From assembly GCA_016196065.1 (NCBI GenBank), contig JACPYL010000010.1, positions 62,001 through 126,000 on the forward strand: 64,000 bases of DNA, in the 5' to 3' direction. The DNA is from Acidobacteriota bacterium (GTDB taxonomy: Bacteria; Acidobacteriota; Terriglobia; Terriglobales; Acidobacteriaceae). The notes beneath the pieces are model-generated. The model saw nothing but the letters and a program-made list of their open reading frames with translations, made no database searches and was not told where the DNA came from. Positions 44,500 to 53,864 of this stretch are shown piece after piece. Position numbers and translations under genes: made by a program. How positions within the stretch are numbered: position 1 is the first letter of the stretch; each line of letters starts with the position of its first letter.

Positions 44500-44501
44500 A
44501 T

Positions 44502-45542
44502 ATGCCAACCCTCTGGTATTGGATTGTCGCAGTGATGGTCACCGCCTACGTCGTCCTGGACGGCTTCGATCTGGGCGCGGGCGCAATTTACCTTGCCGTC
44601 GCCAAGACCGATGAAGAGCGCCGCCGAGTGCTGGCCTCGATTGGGCCGGTGTGGGACGGCAACGAAGTCTGGCTGCTGGCAGCGGGCGGCACACTGTATT
44701 TCGCGTTCCCGCAACTCTACGCATCCAGCTTCAGCGGCTTCTATCTGCCTCTGCACATGGTTCTCTGGCTGCTGATCCTGCGCGGTATCGGCATTGAATT
44801 CCGCGCCCATGTCCGCAACCCTGTCTGGCAGAATTTCTTTGACGTTGTGTTCAGCGGTGCCAGTATCCTGCTGACCATCTTCTTCGGAGCTGCGCTGGGA
44901 AACGTTGTGCGCGGTGTGCCGCTCGATGCCACCGGATATTTCTTTGAACCACTGTGGACGAACTTCTTTAACCTCGGTCCACAAACCGGCATTCTGGATT
45001 GGTACACGGTGCTGATCGGAGTGCTGGCGCTGGTGACACTGGTTGCTCATGGATCGCTCTATGTTGCGGTCAAGACCGATGACGATCTCGGCCGACGCGC
45101 GAAAGGCGTGGCGCTATTGTGCTGGCCCCTGCAATTTTTCCTGACAATCGTCAGCCTGGTGGCGACCTACTTTATTCGTCCCGAGGTGATGAACAACTAC
45201 GACAAACACAAGATTGGCCTGTTGGTTCCGGTATTGGTGTTCGGATGTCTCGCGGTGCTGTTGTGGGCAAATCCCAAAGGCAAGGAAAAGCTCGCGTTCA
45301 TCGCATCCAGCCTTTACATCACGGGGATGCTGGTAGGCGCGGCGTTTGCGCTTTATCCCGTAGTGTTGCCGGCACGCGACCGGCAATTCAGTCTTACGAT
45401 TCACAACACTGCCGCGGGAAATCACGGCCTCAGCGTCGGCCTGGCCTGGTGGACGATCGGCTTCGTGCTGGCGACTGCGTATTTCGTATTTCTCTACCGT
45501 ATGTTTCGTGGAAAAGTTCAGGCGGGAGAAGGACACTACTAG
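44502..45542 (+). CDS. cydB: Cytochrome bd ubiquinol oxidase subunit II
   Basis: The 346-residue membrane protein starts MPTLWYWIVAVMVTAYVVLD with the typical DGFDLGAGA motif, then SIGPVWDGNEVWLLAAGGTL, both highly conserved in CydB. It pairs with CydA to form the oxidase core and is co-transcribed (2-bp gap). No CydX-like small ORF follows in the 80-bp spacer, and the assembly genes cydC/cydD are not in the window. Confidence 0.97.
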   Translation: MPTLWYWIVAVMVTAYVVLDGFDLGAGAIYLAVAKTDEERRRVLASIGPVWDGNEVWLLAAGGTLYFAFPQLYASSFSGFYLPLHMVLWLLILRGIGIEFRAHVRNPVWQNFFDVVFSGASILLTIFFGAALGNVVRGVPLDATGYFFEPLWTNFFNLGPQTGILDWYTVLIGVLALVTLVAHGSLYVAVKTDDDLGRRAKGVALLCWPLQFFLTIVSLVATYFIRPEVMNNYDKHKIGLLVPVLVFGCLAVLLWANPKGKEKLAFIASSLYITGMLVGAAFALYPVVLPARDRQFSLTIHNTAAGNHGLSVGLAWWTIGFVLATAYFVFLYRMFRGKVQAGEGHY

Positions 45543-45614
45543 CAATCAGCATTCAGCACTCGGATTCCTTTATGCTATGCCGGACGGAACCGCTGACGGC
45601 TGATTGCTGAGTGC
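45541..45614. repeat. Word-array inverted repeat after cydB
   Basis: AGCAATCAGC (45541-45550) pairs exactly with GCTGATTGCT (45599-45608). Both arms carry ATCAGCATTCAGCACT-type words and flank about 48 bp. The left arm overlaps the cydB stop codon, the right arm ends about 10 bp before the next ATG. No ribosome site is visible between. Confidence 0.7.
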
Positions 45615-45623
45615 TTTTCACCC

Positions 45624-46382
45624 ATGACCAACTCTCTCCAGAACAAAACCATTCTTCTAACTGGGGCCGGTACCGGGATCGGCCGTGCTTGTGCATTGGC
45701 GTTCGCTCGCGAAGGTGCGAGCTTGGCCCTGGTTGGACGCCGTCGAGAAAAACTTGAAGAGGTTGCGAAAGCGTGTGGTGGATCTCCGCTGGTAGTTCCG
45801 GCGGACCTCTCGCGGAAGTCTGAGATTGAACGCGCGGTAGCGGAAACGGCTGCGCGTTTCGGGCGCATCGACGTCCTCGTCAACAACGCCGGCATTCTGT
45901 TCCCCGGTACGGCCGAGCAGATCACAGAAGAACAGTGGGATCAGACGTTTCAAGTGAATGTAAAAAGTGTCTGGCAGCTTTCCTGCGCAGTGTTGCCGCA
46001 CTTTCGCAAGGCTGGTGGAGGCAACATCATCAACGTCGCTTCCGTGTTAGGGATCAACGGCGCACGCAACCGAGCTTCCTATTCGCCGTCGAAGGGTGCG
46101 GTAATTCTTCTCACCAAGTGCATGGCCATCGACCATGGGCACGAAAACATCCGGGTCAATGCGATCTGTCCTTCGTTTGTCGAGACTGATCTCACGGCGG
46201 CGTTTGTGAATGTCGCGCCCGACCCCGAAGGGCTGCGCCGTGAACGCATCGCCGTACATCCCATCGGGCGTCTCGGCAAGCCAGAAGATATCGCCGGACT
46301 GGCAGTCTATTTGGCAAGCGACGCCTCCAGTTGGGTGACGGGCGCCATCTATCCCGTGGATGGCGGGTACCTCGCGGTCTGA
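45624..46382 (+). CDS. Short-chain dehydrogenase/reductase
   Basis: The 252-residue protein shows the classical SDR features: TGAGTGIGRA (cofactor loop), NNAG (about 88-91), catalytic Tyr/Lys in YSPSKG and the preceding Ser region (INVASVLGING). The Arg-rich turn VGRRREK suggests NADP(H) preference, an inference. Ends with VDGGYLAV as in FabG-like SDRs. Substrate unknown; it could act on a 3-oxoacyl or sugar substrate. The start lacks a clear ribosome site and sits after a word array. Confidence 0.9.
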   Translation: MTNSLQNKTILLTGAGTGIGRACALAFAREGASLALVGRRREKLEEVAKACGGSPLVVPADLSRKSEIERAVAETAARFGRIDVLVNNAGILFPGTAEQITEEQWDQTFQVNVKSVWQLSCAVLPHFRKAGGGNIINVASVLGINGARNRASYSPSKGAVILLTKCMAIDHGHENIRVNAICPSFVETDLTAAFVNVAPDPEGLRRERIAVHPIGRLGKPEDIAGLAVYLASDASSWVTGAIYPVDGGYLAV

Positions 46383-46434
46383 GCGTGCCTTCGCTCCCGT
46401 ATAATCAAGAGAGTTTTTTCAAGAGAGGTCTTCA

Positions 46435-47280
46435 TTGAGCGCTCATTCGCACGCCGGACAGCAGCAACCGACCCCACAACCGATACCGGGCGTTAACGCC
46501 ATTGTTGCCGTGGGTTCCGGCAAGGGCGGAGTTGGCAAGACCACGCTCGCAGTCAGCCTCGCGCTGGTGCTGAGCAAGATGGGGCATCGTGTCGGCCTTC
46601 TCGACGCGGACGTGTACGGCCCGAACGTGCCGTTGATGCTTGGTACAGCGGAACAGCCAAAAGTTTTGGGCGACAATCGCATCGAGCCAGTGAGCGTGCA
46701 TGGCCTCAAGGTGATTTCAGTCGGCTTCCTGAATCCCGGGGACAAACCGTTGATCTGGCGCGGACCGATGCTGCATTCGATCATCCGGCAATTTCTTGGG
46801 TCGGTGGAATGGGGCCTACTCGACTATCTGATCATCGACCTTCCTCCGGGAACCGGCGATGTTGCACTCTCGCTGATTCAAACGGTCCCGTTGACGGGTT
46901 CGATCGTAGTCTCGACGCCATCCGATGTGGCTTTGCAGGATGCGCGCAAAGCGATCGAGATGTTTCGCCAGATGAAGGTGGACATCGTCGGCATGGTGGA
47001 GAACATGAGTTACTTCGTGTGCCCGCATTGCCAGCACGAAGTTGATATTTTTTCCCGTGGCGGAGCCGAGAAGACTGCCGCTCAGTTCGATGTAGCTTTC
47101 CTCGGTAGCGTGGAACTCGATCCTGAAATTCGCAGGGCGGGAGACAGTGGTTCTCCGGCAGTACTCAAAGGCGAGGATTCGGCCCACGCGAAATCGCTCT
47201 ACGCATTTGCCCGCAAGGTGGTGGAGCGGGTGGAAGAAGTTAAGGCCAGTAGTACCGCCAGCGTGGTCCAGATCCAATAA
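46435..47280 (+). CDS. Mrp/NBP35-family P-loop ATPase (Fe-S cluster carrier)
   Basis: A TTG at 46435 gives 281 residues. The deviant Walker A is GSGKGGVGKTT (about 27-37), followed by LLDADVYGPNVPLMLG and the Mrp signature LIIDLPPGTGDVALSL. A CxxC (YFVCPHCQHEVDIF) near residue 200 binds an Fe-S cluster between subunits. Mrp/ApbC proteins deliver Fe-S clusters in the cytoplasm. GAGAGG upstream supports the TTG. The N-terminal DUF59 domain common in Mrp is absent. Confidence 0.95.
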   Translation: MSAHSHAGQQQPTPQPIPGVNAIVAVGSGKGGVGKTTLAVSLALVLSKMGHRVGLLDADVYGPNVPLMLGTAEQPKVLGDNRIEPVSVHGLKVISVGFLNPGDKPLIWRGPMLHSIIRQFLGSVEWGLLDYLIIDLPPGTGDVALSLIQTVPLTGSIVVSTPSDVALQDARKAIEMFRQMKVDIVGMVENMSYFVCPHCQHEVDIFSRGGAEKTAAQFDVAFLGSVELDPEIRRAGDSGSPAVLKGEDSAHAKSLYAFARKVVERVEEVKASSTASVVQIQ

Positions 47281-47345
47281 CATTTTCTCTGTAACCTCCG
47301 CGACCTCTGTGGTTCACGCTTTCTCAACCACGGAGGTCAAAGGGG
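47281..47345. repeat. Word-array inverted repeat supplying the next gene's ribosome site
   Basis: ACCTCTGTGGTT (47303-47314) pairs with AACCACGGAGGT (47326-47337; one mismatch). The array runs on as GGGGCACGGAGAAAACC, whose GGAG is the Shine-Dalgarno sequence of the aldo/keto reductase gene. Confidence 0.75.
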
Positions 47346-47360
47346 CACGGAGAAAACCGC

Positions 47361-48188
47361 ATGACGACTCCAACCATCCCCGACTTTCTCTACGGCACCG
47401 CCTGGAAGGAAGACCGCACGGCGGCATTGACGGAGCTTGCGATCCGTACCGGCTTTCGTGCCATTGATACTGCAAACCAGCGGCGTCATTACTTCGAAGA
47501 GGGAGTTGGTCAAGGGTTGGCGGCTGCGTATCGCGGCGGCGTCGTGACACGCTCCGACTTGTTCTTGCAGACGAAATTCACCTACCAGCGCGGACAAGAT
47601 CACCGGCTCCCCTACGATCCTGCGGCCAGTCTCGCGGTCCAGGTTGCGCAGTCGATGGCAAGTTCGCTCGAACATCTTGGAACCGACTACGTGGATAGCT
47701 ACGTATTGCACGGCCCGTCGTCAGGTTATGGCTGGACGGAAGAGGACGCGGAAGTCTGGGAAGCGATGCGAAAAGAACGCGTTGCAGGACGCACGCGCCT
47801 TCTTGGAGTCAGCAACGTGTCTCTGCAACACCTCGAGCAGATGGCAGTCGCGCACTCTGAAGTCCCCACATTCGTGCAGAACCGATGTTTCGCCAGAACC
47901 GGCTGGGACCGCGACGTACGATCGTTCTGTCGTGAACGCAACATCATCTATCAGGGCTTCTCACTGCTCACGGCGAATACTGATGTACTGCGCCATCATC
48001 TGGTTGCAGATGCCGCCGTGCGCGCGAATGCCACGCTTGCCGAAGTTGTCTTCAGCTTCGCGCGTTCCGTAGGGATGTTGCCGATGACCGGGACCTCCAA
48101 TGTCGACCACATGCAACAGGACTTGGCGAGCCGCGAACTTACCCTCCCGGTGGAGACGGTGCAGGCGATCGAGTCGCTGGCCGGATAA
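47361..48188 (+). CDS. Aldo/keto reductase
   Basis: The 275-residue protein matches the AKR barrel: AIRTGFRAIDTANQRRHYFE (Asp/Tyr region, in which the usual DTA-x2-Y pattern becomes DTANQRRHY), FLQTKFTYQ (the Lys), DSYVLHGPSS (His of the tetrad), ARTRLLGVSNVSLQHLEQM. The NADPH-dependent reduction of carbonyls is the family activity. The expected catalytic Tyr cannot be fixed by eye. GGAG 9 bases upstream lies inside a dispersed repeat. Confidence 0.87.
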   Translation: MTTPTIPDFLYGTAWKEDRTAALTELAIRTGFRAIDTANQRRHYFEEGVGQGLAAAYRGGVVTRSDLFLQTKFTYQRGQDHRLPYDPAASLAVQVAQSMASSLEHLGTDYVDSYVLHGPSSGYGWTEEDAEVWEAMRKERVAGRTRLLGVSNVSLQHLEQMAVAHSEVPTFVQNRCFARTGWDRDVRSFCRERNIIYQGFSLLTANTDVLRHHLVADAAVRANATLAEVVFSFARSVGMLPMTGTSNVDHMQQDLASRELTLPVETVQAIESLAG

Positions 48189-48196
48189 TGGCGCTG

Positions 48197-49354
48197 CTAG
48201 GAAGCTCCTGTCCCCACAGCACGCATGGTCGTCGGCACCGAGACCATTACGTCTTCCGCGATCGTGCGGCGGCTGTGATAGTTCTTGAGCTTGGATTGAA
48301 GCGGCGCTGTAACCTGCTGACCTGTCGAAACCAATAGGGTTCCCTGGAATGTGCGCACATCCTGTTGGATGATCATGCCCGGAGACAGTTCCTGAATACG
48401 GCATTTCCGCTGCCCACTCTCTTCGGAATTGGGATCAAGTTCGACCAGGGCCTGAAAGAACGCCGGGCTGAAGTCCCGGTTTTGCAGGGCGAGAGTGTGG
48501 GCTGCTTCTGTTCTCGGCGTTTCCGAGTGAATGAGTTTTTCATAAGCCAGAGTCAGCCGCAGGATTTTCGCCCCCAATCGCATATCAGGCATAGCAGCGC
48601 CCGCAATGTCGGGGACAGGGCGGTCCTGGTGATCGATCATCCATGCGATTGGTTCGAGGCGCGGAATCTTCGAAAGCAGCTCCGCGGCGACGGTGGGGTG
48701 CGCGTCGTATTGTGCCTGCTCGTCTCCCGCGAGTGTTTCTCCGCGGTACACGGCGTCAATTGTCTCCGGAGACAGGGTCACGCATCCGAGCTGGGACAAC
48801 ATCGCGGCGACCTCATACTGCCAGGGGTTTGCCAGCTTCATCGCTCTCACGATGTGGTGGATGTAGCGGCGGGTGCGCTCGGCGCGGCTGAAGGCGGCGG
48901 GATTGATCAGACTGAGTACATCGGTGAGTACTTGAATGCTCCCGCTCAGGGTCTGCTCCAGCAGTTGTTTCTCCGCCGTAACCAACCGGTACTGCACGAC
49001 CGCTGCCGTCAAGGTTTTTGCCATCACGTCGTGGGTACAAGGCTTGGTAAGGAAACGGAAAATGCTGCCTTCATTGATGGCATCCACCGCCGTGCCCATG
49101 TCGGAATTGCCGGTGAGCATGATCCGGATCGTATCCGGCCATTGCGCTCTGATCTTGCTCAAGAGCTGAATGCCATCCATGATCGGCATGCGCATGTCGG
49201 AAACTACGACCGCATAGGGCCCCTTCTCACCCGCCATCTTGAGGGCTTCCTGTCCGCTGTTCGCAATGTCCAAGGGGAACTCGCGGCCTAAGATGCGGCG
49301 GAATCCAGCGAGCAGGTTTGCGTCATCGTCGACCAGAAGTATCGTTTCAGCCAT
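48197..49354 (-). CDS. Response regulator with HD-like output domain
   Basis: The ATG at 49354 follows GAGGAGC, giving 385 residues; a longer frame to 49555 has no receiver homology. Residues 1-120 are a receiver: ILLVDDDANLLAGF (acidic pair), VVVSDMRMPIMDG (phosphoacceptor Asp), IMLTGNSDMGTAVDA (Thr) and FLTKPC (Lys). After a short helical linker, residues about 145-280 look like an HD-GYP relative (YIHHIVRAMKLANPWQYEVA, HPTVAAELLSKIPRLEPIAW), but the HD pair seems replaced (AAMLSQLG). A C-terminal beta region follows. It may bind rather than cleave cyclic di-GMP. Confidence 0.85.
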   Translation of the reverse strand: MAETILLVDDDANLLAGFRRILGREFPLDIANSGQEALKMAGEKGPYAVVVSDMRMPIMDGIQLLSKIRAQWPDTIRIMLTGNSDMGTAVDAINEGSIFRFLTKPCTHDVMAKTLTAAVVQYRLVTAEKQLLEQTLSGSIQVLTDVLSLINPAAFSRAERTRRYIHHIVRAMKLANPWQYEVAAMLSQLGCVTLSPETIDAVYRGETLAGDEQAQYDAHPTVAAELLSKIPRLEPIAWMIDHQDRPVPDIAGAAMPDMRLGAKILRLTLAYEKLIHSETPRTEAAHTLALQNRDFSPAFFQALVELDPNSEESGQRKCRIQELSPGMIIQQDVRTFQGTLLVSTGQQVTAPLQSKLKNYHSRRTIAEDVMVSVPTTMRAVGTGAS

Positions 49355-49416
49355 GTTGCTCCTCGGTGCGTTTGCTCTGGGGGGTGATCGCGCACTTTCC
49401 TTTAAGTCTCCATTTA

Positions 49417-49434
49417 CAACAATCGGCATTGTTG
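49417..49434. promoter_or_regulatory. Operator-like palindrome between divergent signalling genes
   Basis: CAACAAT-CGGC-ATTGTTG is a perfect 7-bp inverted repeat with a 4-base spacer. It lies in the 194-bp divergent spacer between the minus-strand response regulator and the plus-strand kinase, a place suited to control of both. No binding protein can be assigned. Confidence 0.4.
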
Positions 49435-49548
49435 GCTTAACCATTGAATTTGTGTGCAATTCCCGGATCAGGAACAGGGGAGTGGACGTGCAGTAATCGG
49501 AGTGGCGCACTTTGCCGATGATCCCTGCACCTCGCTTATGTCGCTGGC

Positions 49549-51126
49549 GTGGCATGGGACTTGAAATCGGGTGAAGGGGCGCTACCAGTGGTCAATGAAT
49601 GCCTGTCGGGCGGAGATCAGCGGGGCTCGGATAACGGAAAACGGAGAGGGCGACACAGTGGTGACCTCCCCAATGTGCGCGCCTCTGGCTTCGTTCAGGC
49701 CGTGCTTCCTTTAGGCCTAGCCTTCGGACTGATCGTTGCCTTAGTGGTCTGGGTCGTCGATCAGGGCTCGCGCGGCGTGGGGCTAGCATCCGTTTGCGTA
49801 GTGCTCGGAGGTCTATTGGGCGCAGGCGTCGCGGCGGTGATCACAAAGCGCAGAATGCGAGTGGTCACGACGCGTCTGAGCGGTGAGCGGGAAACACTGA
49901 GGATGGCGTGCCAGGAGGCGGAGGTTTTTATCAATGCAGTTCCGTCCATTCTGATTGGCCTTGATCGTCAATCCGCGATCACTCGCTGGAATTCATCGGC
50001 GGCCCGTGTGTTCGGCTTGTCCGACACAGCAACGGTGGGGAAATCTTTGACCGACTGTGGCATCCATTGGCTACGGCCCGACATGCCCGACGAAATTCGG
50101 GCGTGGCTTTCTGGAAGCGAGGCCCGGCGTTGCGACCAGGCCCCATTTGAATTGAATGGTGAGTCCCGATTGTTGGGGCTCACCATCACACCCGTTCACG
50201 TCACTGACCAGAACATGACCAAGCTCCTCGTGATCGGTTCGGACACGACCGACCGCACCAACCTCGAAGCACAACTTCGTCAGGCGCAGAAACTTGAATC
50301 GGTCGGCCAACTTGCAGCGGGCATCGCACACGAAATCAATACTCCCACCCAGTACATCGGAGACAACATACGCTTCCTGAAGGATGCGTTCCATGATCTG
50401 GGCGGGCTAGTCGCGACCTATCAAAAACTGCTCTCGGCAGCCCCCAACAGCAACCAATCTCGCGAGCAGATCGAGCAGATGTCAGCAGCCGTGAAAGGCA
50501 CCGACACGCAGTACCTGCTGGAGGAAATCCCGAAAGCCATCGATCAGAGCCTCGAGGGAGTGGGCCGAGTAGCGGCTCTGGTCAGCGCGATGAAAGAGTT
50601 CTCTCATCCGGGGACCAAGGACAAGATTCACCTCGATCTGAACCATGCGATTCAAAGCACGATTACGGTCGCCCGCAATGAATGGAAGTACGTGGCGGAC
50701 ATCGAGACTGATTTCGATCCTACGTTGCCCATGGTTTCGTGCCTGCCCGGCGACTTCAATCAGGTGATCCTCAACTTGATCGTGAATGCCGCGCATGCCA
50801 TTGCCGAGGCGATCAAGACGGGCGCGTCTGAAAAGGGGAATATCAAAGTGCAAACCCGAAATTCCGGAGAGTGGGTCGAAATCCGCATTCAGGACAATGG
50901 TGCGGGAATTCCCGACAAGGTCCGGCCGCGCATCTTCGATCCGTTCTTCACGACCAAGGAAATCGGCAAGGGGACCGGGCAGGGGCTCGCCATTGCTCGT
51001 TCGGTGATCGTCGACAAGCATCAGGGAACTATCCAATTCGAGACGGAAGTCGGGAAAGGGACGACTTTCATCATTCGCCTTCCCCGCACTGACAAGACCT
51101 TGTCCGCAGAAGCGGGTTCGGCATGA
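49549..51126 (+). CDS. Membrane sensor histidine kinase with PAS domain
   Basis: The 525-residue protein has two TM helices (about 46-67 [20 protein letters not shown] and 75-97 [20 protein letters not shown]). A PAS domain follows at about 120-240 ([20 protein letters not shown]), then the H box [15 protein letters not shown] (about 265-280), N box [11 protein letters not shown]1 DNGAGIP, F box FDPFFTTKE and G2 [11 protein letters not shown]. It autophosphorylates on His and signals to a receiver; its stop overlaps the ATG of the HDOD response regulator by four bases (ATGA), so that is the obvious partner. The start codon is uncertain as no strong ribosome site is visible. Confidence 0.93.
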   Translation: MAWDLKSGEGALPVVNECLSGGDQRGSDNGKRRGRHSGDLPNVRASGFVQAVLPLGLAFGLIVALVVWVVDQGSRGVGLASVCVVLGGLLGAGVAAVITKRRMRVVTTRLSGERETLRMACQEAEVFINAVPSILIGLDRQSAITRWNSSAARVFGLSDTATVGKSLTDCGIHWLRPDMPDEIRAWLSGSEARRCDQAPFELNGESRLLGLTITPVHVTDQNMTKLLVIGSDTTDRTNLEAQLRQAQKLESVGQLAAGIAHEINTPTQYIGDNIRFLKDAFHDLGGLVATYQKLLSAAPNSNQSREQIEQMSAAVKGTDTQYLLEEIPKAIDQSLEGVGRVAALVSAMKEFSHPGTKDKIHLDLNHAIQSTITVARNEWKYVADIETDFDPTLPMVSCLPGDFNQVILNLIVNAAHAIAEAIKTGASEKGNIKVQTRNSGEWVEIRIQDNGAGIPDKVRPRIFDPFFTTKEIGKGTGQGLAIARSVIVDKHQGTIQFETEVGKGTTFIIRLPRTDKTLSAEAGSA

Positions 51127-52331
51127 AGCGGATTTTATTTGTAGATGATGAAAGCAAGGTTCTCGACGGGCTCCGCCGCATGATGTACGCGGAACGGAAC
51201 CGCTGGCAAACCGAGTTTGCCCTGGGCGGTGAAGCTGCGCTGCTCGCCTGCGAGGCGCAACCCTTCGACGTCGTCGTTTCCGATATGCGGATGCCAGGAA
51301 TGGACGGAGCGACGCTCCTTGGCCATTTCCAGGCCCGTTATCCGTCCACCGCCAGAATTATCCTTTCCGGATACTCAGAAGCGTCACTCGCGGTGCGCGC
51401 AGGACACGTCGCGCACAGGTTCCTTGCCAAGCCCTGTACTGCCGCCGACCTCTGCTCCATGATTGAACGTGTATGCACACTCCAGGACGTCCTGTGCACG
51501 CCCGAAATCCGCAACGTAATTGGAACCATCGGAGAACTACCGTCGCTTTCCATTACCTACCAATCCCTGACACGGGCGGTGAACGATCCGAATTCGTCGA
51601 TCAATGCGGTGGCGCAGATTCTCGCACAGGACATCGCGATGGCTGCGAAGGTGTTGCAATTAGTCAATTCGGCATTTTTCGGTTTGGCACAGCGGGTCAC
51701 GACTTTACAGAGCGCCGCCGTTCATCTGGGAATGCAAACCATCAAGAACCTGGCGCTCGCTTCGGAGACCTTTCGCGTCTTTGTCCCGGACAAACGCATC
51801 CCGCCATCGGTAGTCGAGTCCATCCAGCAACATGCCCAATTGACGGCGGCCATCGCGGCCACTCTGCCGGTCGCGCGCGAGATCCGGGACGTTACCATCC
51901 TGTCTGCACTCCTGCATGACATTGGCAGGCTTGTGCTCGCCAGTAAGATGCCGGCAGAATTTGTCGCCTCGGAGGCGAAAGACATTCGAGATGGACACGG
52001 CATTGTGGAGGCGGAAGAGAAACTACTGGGAACCTCGCACGCGGAAGTTGGCGCATACCTGCTAGGGTTGTGGGGAATTCCGGATCTTGCCGTGGAGGCC
52101 ATCGCCCACCATCACCGTCCGACCCGCATTCCTCACTCCGGGCTCGATGCCTCGGCAGCGCTCTATGTTGCGGACTTGTTGGCGCATGAATTGACCGCTC
52201 ACCCCAACGATGCGACAGGAGCCGAGTTATCGGAATTCTCCCGAAATTGTCTTCAGACCTTGGGCGTGTTTCCCCAGTATGAAGAGCTACGCAGCCTTGC
52301 GCTTCAATGTCGTCCTAACGCAGCAGGTTGA
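51123..52331 (+). CDS. Response regulator with HDOD output domain
   Basis: The 402-residue protein has a receiver at 1-120 (ILFVDDESKVLDG, VVVSDMRMPGMDG with phosphoacceptor Asp, RIILSGYSEASL, FLAKPC) and an HDOD domain at about 140-340 (LPSLSITYQSLTRAVNDPNS, VLQLVNSAFFGLAQRV, LHDIGRLVLAS). HDOD domains are HD-fold signalling modules that usually lack phosphodiesterase catalysis. The 4-base ATGA overlap with the kinase gene implies translational coupling and a two-component pair. Confidence 0.93.
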   Translation: MKRILFVDDESKVLDGLRRMMYAERNRWQTEFALGGEAALLACEAQPFDVVVSDMRMPGMDGATLLGHFQARYPSTARIILSGYSEASLAVRAGHVAHRFLAKPCTAADLCSMIERVCTLQDVLCTPEIRNVIGTIGELPSLSITYQSLTRAVNDPNSSINAVAQILAQDIAMAAKVLQLVNSAFFGLAQRVTTLQSAAVHLGMQTIKNLALASETFRVFVPDKRIPPSVVESIQQHAQLTAAIAATLPVAREIRDVTILSALLHDIGRLVLASKMPAEFVASEAKDIRDGHGIVEAEEKLLGTSHAEVGAYLLGLWGIPDLAVEAIAHHHRPTRIPHSGLDASAALYVADLLAHELTAHPNDATGAELSEFSRNCLQTLGVFPQYEELRSLALQCRPNAAG

Positions 52332-52364
52332 GGTCGAGGCCCATTTGCGGTTTGCAGCACAGCC

Positions 52365-53675
52365 CTAACGGGTGGCGAACCTGCTGAGTCGGTACTCTGG
52401 CTCTGCCACTTCATCCTTTAACACCAGCCTGGCGACTTTCTCTCCTAACGCCGGGCCATGCTTGAATCCATGTCCCGATCCCCCGCCAACCATCCACACA
52501 TCGGATTTAGCCGGATGGCGGTCGAGAATGAAGTCATGGTCCGTCGTATTCTCGTACTGGCAAACGCGAGTCTCGACCAGCGGCGCGTCCTTCATTCCTG
52601 GAAAGCGATACGTAATGTAGTTGCGCGCGCTCGCGAGTCGGTCTGCATCGACGACGCGTTGACCCGAAGTAGGATCAAATGCCGCTCCACGCGTATCGTC
52701 GGCCAGTTTGAATCCGCGGTTCTGATTGCCGGGAATTCCATACATGAAGTGATCGCTGTGATCGGCCCACACGGGGAGAGTGCCTTCGTCGTAGCGATAG
52801 TCGCCGGCAGGCGTCCCAAAGAAAAATACGTCTTGTTTGCTCGACAGGAAATGAGGGCCTACGGTTTGCGGAAATAGTTTCCCAAGCCAGGGTCCGCAGG
52901 CAAAGATATAGCGATCCGCCCGCAAACTCGAGCTGTCCGAGAGAGTTAGTTCCTTCCAGTCACCACTCTCCAGCCCTTGTTCGAAGACAGATGCCTGCCG
53001 ATATTCGCCGCCCTCGGCGACGAAGTGCTCGACCACCGCCTGCGTCGAGGCGCGTGCCAGCAGGTATCCACTCTGTGGCTCCCAGATTCCCCACTCGACC
53101 TTTTCGAAATTGATTTGCTTCCAGCGTTTCGCCAGTTCGCCGGACGACAGCTGTTCGAACGGAACGCCCGCGTCTTTCAATACGGGGAGCGATCCGCGCT
53201 CGAACTGGCCATCGCCTTCCACCATCCAAAGCACGCCGATGCGATGAAAGAACTTCTGCTTCCAGCGCTCTTCGTTGTCATGCCAAAGCTCCATGGCCCG
53301 CGCCGCCATCTGGGTATAAGGCTGATTCGGTCCGTACGCTCCGCGCATCACGCGCGTCTCGCCGCCCGAGGACGACCGCGAGTTTCCGGGACCCCAGGCA
53401 TCGAGGAGAGTAATCCGCGCTCCGCCACGAAGAAGATAGAGAGCGGTCCATCCGCCAAATGCACCCGCGCCGATCACTGCAATGTGAGGTTTGTTATTCA
53501 TGGATTGAGGAGTCCTGTTGGGATTTCGATTGTCAGATCGGGCGGACAGCCCGTGGAGTCGGTCCCCGCTTAACGCTGTCGCCGCCGCTGCCAACCCGAG
53601 TTTGCAGGCTCGCCGGCGGGAGATTCGTGCAGCCGCCTCGCTCTTCTTTCGCAACGGAGTTTCGGTCCCGTCCAT
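52365..53675 (-). CDS. Tat-exported FAD-dependent oxidoreductase (DAO/sarcosine-oxidase-like)
   Basis: The ATG at 53675 follows GGAGGC, giving 436 residues. The N terminus holds a twin-arginine signal (SRRRACKLGLAAAATAL, about 19-35), suggesting folded export. The FAD motif is VIGAGAFGGWTALYLLRG (about 66-83), followed by SSSGGETRVMRGAYGPNQPY as in monomeric sarcosine oxidase/N-methyltryptophan oxidase, and a C-terminal MVGGGSGHGFKHGPALG. The enzyme would oxidise an amine with FAD; the substrate is unknown. A cytosolic start at internal MNNKPHIAV would remove the Tat signal but lacks equal support. Confidence 0.9.
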   Translation of the reverse strand: MDGTETPLRKKSEAAARISRRRACKLGLAAAATALSGDRLHGLSARSDNRNPNRTPQSMNNKPHIAVIGAGAFGGWTALYLLRGGARITLLDAWGPGNSRSSSGGETRVMRGAYGPNQPYTQMAARAMELWHDNEERWKQKFFHRIGVLWMVEGDGQFERGSLPVLKDAGVPFEQLSSGELAKRWKQINFEKVEWGIWEPQSGYLLARASTQAVVEHFVAEGGEYRQASVFEQGLESGDWKELTLSDSSSLRADRYIFACGPWLGKLFPQTVGPHFLSSKQDVFFFGTPAGDYRYDEGTLPVWADHSDHFMYGIPGNQNRGFKLADDTRGAAFDPTSGQRVVDADRLASARNYITYRFPGMKDAPLVETRVCQYENTTDHDFILDRHPAKSDVWMVGGGSGHGFKHGPALGEKVARLVLKDEVAEPEYRLSRFATR

Positions 53676-53864
53676 AGGGAGCCTCCACGATACATAAGAA
53701 GAGGGGATGTCTCCTAGCAGGAATGATTGAAAGCAGACAGCGAGAGCGTATTCATGCTCCATTCATTTGACTTCCCGCGTAACAGGAAGCACAATCTCCC
53801 GCAGCCATATCCCCCGTATTGGCTTGAACCGCATTCCAGGTTCCCATCTGTAGGAGGCCCTGCC

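Noticed and set aside
45543-45623. A CydX-like small gene after cydB
   Set aside because: The spacer is filled by a word-array inverted repeat and has no ATG-led hydrophobic frame.
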